Shown one piece after another: positions 39,165 through 41,533 of a stretch of 41,533 nucleotides of DNA. The stretch spans positions 1 to 41,533 of the forward strand of contig CAYJIA010000014.1 of assembly GCA_964370115.1 (NCBI GenBank), written 5' to 3'. Positions within the stretch are counted from its first letter, which is position 1; each line of letters begins with the position of its first letter. The translations under genes were made by a program, and so were the position numbers. Source of the stretch: SIG603 sp964370115 (lineage in GTDB: Bacteria > Bacillota > Clostridia > Oscillospirales > Acutalibacteraceae). Under the pieces are notes generated by a model. That model saw nothing but the letters and a program-made list of their open reading frames with translations. It ran no database searches and was not told the DNA's origin.

Positions 39165-40334
39165 TTATGAAAACAGTGCCATGAATACGCCTGCTGCAAC
39201 CGCTGAACCGATAACACCGGCAACGTTTGGACCCATAGCGTGCATTAGTAAGAAGTTAGTTGGCTTCTCTTTTTGCCCCACCATTTGTGAAACCCTTGCA
39301 GCCATAGGAACAGCTGAAACACCAGCAGATCCTATTAGTGGATTGATTTTATCTTTTACAAATAGGTTCATAAGTTTTGCAAGCAATACGCCTGAAGCAG
39401 TACCTATAGCAAAAGCAACCATACCCATAATCATGATTTGTATTGTTTCTAGTTTTAGGAAAGCTTCAGCAGTAGCAGTAGCACCAACTGAAATTCCTAG
39501 GAAAATTGTTACGATATTCATAAGCTCGTTTTGAACTGTCTTGCTAAGTCTTTCAACAACACCGCTCTCGCGCATTAGGTTACCAAGCATTAAGGCACCA
39601 ACTAGAGGAGCCGCTGATGGTAGTAACATAGATACAAATATTGTTACGATGATAGGGAATAAAACCTTTTCTGTTCTTGTAACTGTTCTTAGTTGTTTCA
39701 TTTCGATTTGACGCTCTTGTTTTGATGTCAAAAGCTTCATAACTGGTGGTTGGATAACTGGAACCAAAGCCATGTATGAGTAAGCAGCAACTGCGATAGC
39801 GCCTAAAAGATGAGGTGCTAACTGGCTAGTTAGATAAATAGCTGTAGGTCCGTCGGCTCCACCTATAATACCTATAGAACCTGCTTCTGCTTGGGTAAAG
39901 CCCATCATAGTAGCTCCTATAAATGTTACAAAGATACCGATTTGTGCTGCCGCGCCCAAAAGTAAGCTTTTTGGATTTGCAATAAGCGGTCCGAAGTCTG
40001 TCATAGCGCCAACACCTATAAATATAAGTGATGGATAAATTCCAAGCTTTACTCCTAAATATAGATAGTCAATAAGTCCTACACCATCACCCGCTGCGAA
40101 CAGCTCCCAGTGAACATGTCCCTCTGCAAATAATTCAGGGTGGAAAAGTCCAGCGCCTGGTAAGTTAGTTAAAAGCATACCAAAAGCGATTGGAAGTAAA
40201 AGTAATGGTTCGTATTTTTTTACAATTGCAAGATATAGCAAGAAACATGACAGAGCTATCATTACAAGGTTTAAAGGATTGTCTGTTATTTGAGCAAAAC
40301 CGGTTTGCTCTAAAAAGTTTGTAATAGCTTCCAT
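39165..40334 (-). CDS. oadB: Sodium ion-translocating decarboxylase beta subunit
   Basis: Integral membrane pump that decarboxylates carboxybiotin and exports Na+. The 389 residues have about nine or more membrane helices and the family signatures GVGAMTDFGPLIANPKSLLLGAAAQ, GIIGGADGPTAIYLTSQLAP (ion-binding Asp in GGADGPT, about 156-162) and NPLIGSAGVSAVPMAARVSQ, then HAMGPNVAGVIGSAVAAG at the end. GGAG lies ten bases upstream of the ATG at 40334. It is encoded between the biotin carrier and oadA. The same beta subunit type serves methylmalonyl-CoA and glutaconyl-CoA decarboxylases, but the OadA-like neighbour points to oxaloacetate. Confidence 0.94.
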   Translation of the reverse strand: MEAITNFLEQTGFAQITDNPLNLVMIALSCFLLYLAIVKKYEPLLLLPIAFGMLLTNLPGAGLFHPELFAEGHVHWELFAAGDGVGLIDYLYLGVKLGIYPSLIFIGVGAMTDFGPLIANPKSLLLGAAAQIGIFVTFIGATMMGFTQAEAGSIGIIGGADGPTAIYLTSQLAPHLLGAIAVAAYSYMALVPVIQPPVMKLLTSKQERQIEMKQLRTVTRTEKVLFPIIVTIFVSMLLPSAAPLVGALMLGNLMRESGVVERLSKTVQNELMNIVTIFLGISVGATATAEAFLKLETIQIMIMGMVAFAIGTASGVLLAKLMNLFVKDKINPLIGSAGVSAVPMAARVSQMVGQKEKPTNFLLMHAMGPNVAGVIGSAVAAGVFMALFS

Positions 40335-40379
40335 TTGTTTTGCACTCCTTATTTTTTTATATTATATCTTAAAATTTAA

Positions 40380-40730
40380 TTAAGCTATAACGCAAAGAAG
40401 TGCTCCACTTTCAACAGTTGCGCCTTTAGCTACTGCTACTGAAGAAACTTTACCAGCTTTTGGTGCTACAATTTCGTTTTCCATTTTCATAGCTTCTAGT
40501 ACCATTACAACTTGTCCTTCTGCTACTGTGTCGCCAACATTTACATTAACTGAAATGATGTTGCCAGGCATTGGGCTGTTAACTGAAGTTCCGCCAGCTG
40601 GTGCTGCTGCTGGTGCAGGAGCTGCCGCTACTGGTGCAGGTGCTGCTGCTACTGGAGCGCTGCCGCCTACTACTTCCTCTACTGTTACCTCATAAGTTGT
40701 TCCGTTTACGTTTACATTGTATTTTCTCAT
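40380..40730 (-). CDS. Biotin carboxyl carrier protein of the decarboxylase
   Basis: Small cytoplasmic protein (116 residues) that carries CO2 on biotin between OadA and OadB. The N-terminus MRKYNVNVNGTTYEVTVEEV is typical of decarboxylase gamma/biotin subunits, followed by an Ala/Pro linker (about 25-46). The biotinyl domain (about 50-116) has VLEAMKMENEI, with Lys82 as biotin attachment site. Close relatives are fused to the end of OadA in some bacteria; here it is separate, as in glutaconyl-CoA and methylmalonyl-CoA decarboxylases. AAAGGACG lies upstream of the ATG. It is the second gene of the operon. Confidence 0.93.
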   Translation of the reverse strand: MRKYNVNVNGTTYEVTVEEVVGGSAPVAAAPAPVAAAPAPAAAPAGGTSVNSPMPGNIISVNVNVGDTVAEGQVVMVLEAMKMENEIVAPKAGKVSSVAVAKGATVESGALLCVIA

Positions 40731-40759
40731 AAAATTAGCGTCCTTTCAAATTGATGAAA

Positions 40760-41173
40760 TTAAATTTTTTTAATAGAATGAATTTTGACATGTGAAACAT
40801 CTGTTCCCATATCTGTGGCTATCGCACTACCAATTGCTGCAACCAAAGCTTGTTTGCTTGTAGGTGCACTGCCTGATACCTGCGATATTGAATGAATTCT
40901 TAAGCGTGAAATATCTGTCTTAAGATCTTCCGCTATTGCCGCACCAATCACTGCGAGCAGTTGACTTTTGTTTGCAACAGGCGCTATAGGCGACGGTGAA
41001 GCAGTGGCTACTGCCGGTGTAGGAGTAGCAGCGGTTGGTTTTTGTGCAGGTTCTTTTACAAAAGCCTTTACTATTGCACTATAGATCTTAATGATGAAAA
41101 TAAGAGCTACAAGACAAACGAAAACTGTTGAAATTCCCATAACAACGACCAGCCAAATAGGCACATCTCCCAT
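40760..41173 (-). CDS. OadG/MmdD-like small membrane subunit with duplicated C-terminal module
   Basis: Small subunit of 137 residues that in known enzymes holds the decarboxylase complex together. One N-terminal membrane helix (about 6-29, IWLVVVMGISTVFVCLVALIFII) is followed by an Ala/Pro/Thr linker (about 41-66) and two copies of a 28-residue module (69-96 and 107-134) that share 16 identical residues, both ending in IHSI. I expect one such module in most relatives, so the duplication stands out. The ATG at 41173 is chosen because AAAGGAGGT lies eight bases upstream; an earlier ATG at 41191 precedes that site. First gene of the operon. Confidence 0.85.
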   Translation of the reverse strand: MGDVPIWLVVVMGISTVFVCLVALIFIIKIYSAIVKAFVKEPAQKPTAATPTPAVATASPSPIAPVANKSQLLAVIGAAIAEDLKTDISRLRIHSISQVSGSAPTSKQALVAAIGSAIATDMGTDVSHVKIHSIKKI

Positions 41174-41230
41174 TGAGTTACCTCCTTTCATTCTCTTTGA
41201 TAAATAACTTAACTGATATAAATTTATTAA

Positions 41231-41253
41231 AAAACGCCATTTTACGGCATTTT
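41231..41253 (-). promoter_or_regulatory. Leader hairpin with T-run upstream of the decarboxylase operon
   Basis: Minus strand: AAAATGCC (41253-41246), 7-nt loop, GGCGTTTT (41238-41231), an 8-bp stem with one G-U pair, then TT. It lies between the predicted start of transcription and the first gene, so it may be a weak attenuator. Confidence 0.35.
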
Positions 41254-41268
41254 ATCAGTTTCACATAT

Positions 41269-41297
41269 ATAATAGCATAAATTAGAACCTATTTCAA
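41269..41297 (-). promoter_or_regulatory. Promoter of the decarboxylase operon
   Basis: Minus strand: TTGAAA (41297-41292), 17-bp spacer, TATTAT (41274-41269). It gives a leader of about 90 bases before the OadG-like gene. Between here and the REP cluster at 41400 I see nothing else. Confidence 0.65.
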
Positions 41298-41399
41298 TGG
41301 GATTGTGAAATTTTTTTCAATCGAGAATATACGTTATAATGATAAATTTTTCGATTGTAAGGAACATGTCACCGCCCCGAAAGATTTATGTAAAATTTC

Positions 41400-41424
41400 G
41401 GGCGGATATGGAATCCGCCCCTAC
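41400..41424 (-). repeat. REP-like element (GTAG plus GGGCGGAT stem)
   Basis: Minus strand: GTAG (41424-41421), GGGCGGAT, 5-nt loop, ATCCGCCC, followed by GAAAT. A perfect 8-bp stem. A partial unit (CCGCCCCGAAAG) lies just before it near 41372-41383. Confidence 0.75.
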
Positions 41425-41453
41425 GACGTGAATTTAAAATTGTGGAAAATTTC

Positions 41454-41476
41454 GGGCGGCCGATGACCGCCCCTAC
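41454..41476 (-). repeat. REP-like element (GTAG plus GGGCGGTC stem)
   Basis: Minus strand: GTAG (41476-41473), GGGCGGTC-ATC-GGCCGCCC with one mismatch in the stem, followed by GAAAT. It is head-to-head with the next unit, 23 bases away. Confidence 0.7.
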
Positions 41477-41499
41477 GACAGAAAACATTAAATGTAAGT

Positions 41500-41521
41500 G
41501 TAGGGGCGACCATTGGTCGCC
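41500..41521 (+). repeat. REP-like element (GTAG plus GGCGACC stem) at the window end
   Basis: GTAG (41500-41503), one G, GGCGACC-ATT-GGTCGCC, followed by AGTGAGGTTTAC to the end of the window. 41499-41533 is the exact inverted copy of 406-440. Confidence 0.75.
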
Positions 41522-41533
41522 AGTGAGGTTTAC

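Overview
The window is AT-rich DNA (G+C looks well below 45%) from a low-GC Gram-positive anaerobe, most likely a member of the Clostridia (Bacillota). The signs are an hrcA-grpE-dnaK-dnaJ operon with CIRCE operators, AAGGAGG-type ribosome binding sites, near-consensus sigma-A promoters, a DUF3048 lipoprotein, ftsEX-greA-lysS, a GH25 lysozyme and a biotin-dependent Na+-type oxaloacetate decarboxylase. I cannot name genus or species. No rRNA, tRNA, CRISPR array or prophage is visible.

Layout. 1-500: remnant of a REP-associated tyrosine transposase (RAYT) and a cluster of GTAG-type palindromes. 541-5303 (minus): heat-shock operon hrcA-grpE-dnaK-dnaJ. 5622-12207 (plus): DUF3048 lipoprotein, PucR/CdaR-type regulator, ftsE-ftsX, greA, lysS. 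12359-12673 (minus): small membrane protein. 12808-18047 (minus): a four-gene export operon with two adaptor proteins, an ATPase and a MacB-type permease, behind a promoter that overlaps a 39-bp near-perfect palindrome. 18136-21019 (minus): a PocR-PAS-GGDEF-EAL signalling protein and a uridine-kinase-like protein. 21186-25029: MATE exporter, GNAT acetyltransferase, YhcC-type radical SAM protein, membrane-anchored GH25 lysozyme. 25078-26166 (minus): HD-GYP phosphodiesterase. 26557-31651 (minus): ilvB-ilvN-ilvC-ilvD for branched-chain amino acids. 31994-36520 (plus): a 1508-residue surface protein. 36589-37449 (minus): alpha/beta hydrolase. 37628-41173 (minus): sodium-pump decarboxylase operon (OadG-like, biotin carrier, OadB, OadA). 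41400-41533: second cluster of GTAG palindromes.

How the parts relate. Most of the window is ordinary core metabolism, protein folding and envelope biology. Two c-di-GMP hydrolases (EAL and HD-GYP) lie near cell-envelope genes, although no direct link can be read from the sequence. The most distinctive signal runs between the genes: about a dozen short palindromes preceded by GTAG or a close variant, all intergenic, together with the damaged RAYT. This is the architecture of a RAYT/REP system. One unit may now act as the terminator between greA and lysS, and another pair sits inside a MITE-like inverted repeat between ilvC and ilvD. Other points worth attention are the export-operon operator, the surface protein (YDG repeats, coiled coil, Ser-Asp-Glu repeats, three C-terminal membrane helices, no LPXTG), the acidic extension of FtsE, and the internally duplicated C-terminal module of the OadG-like protein.
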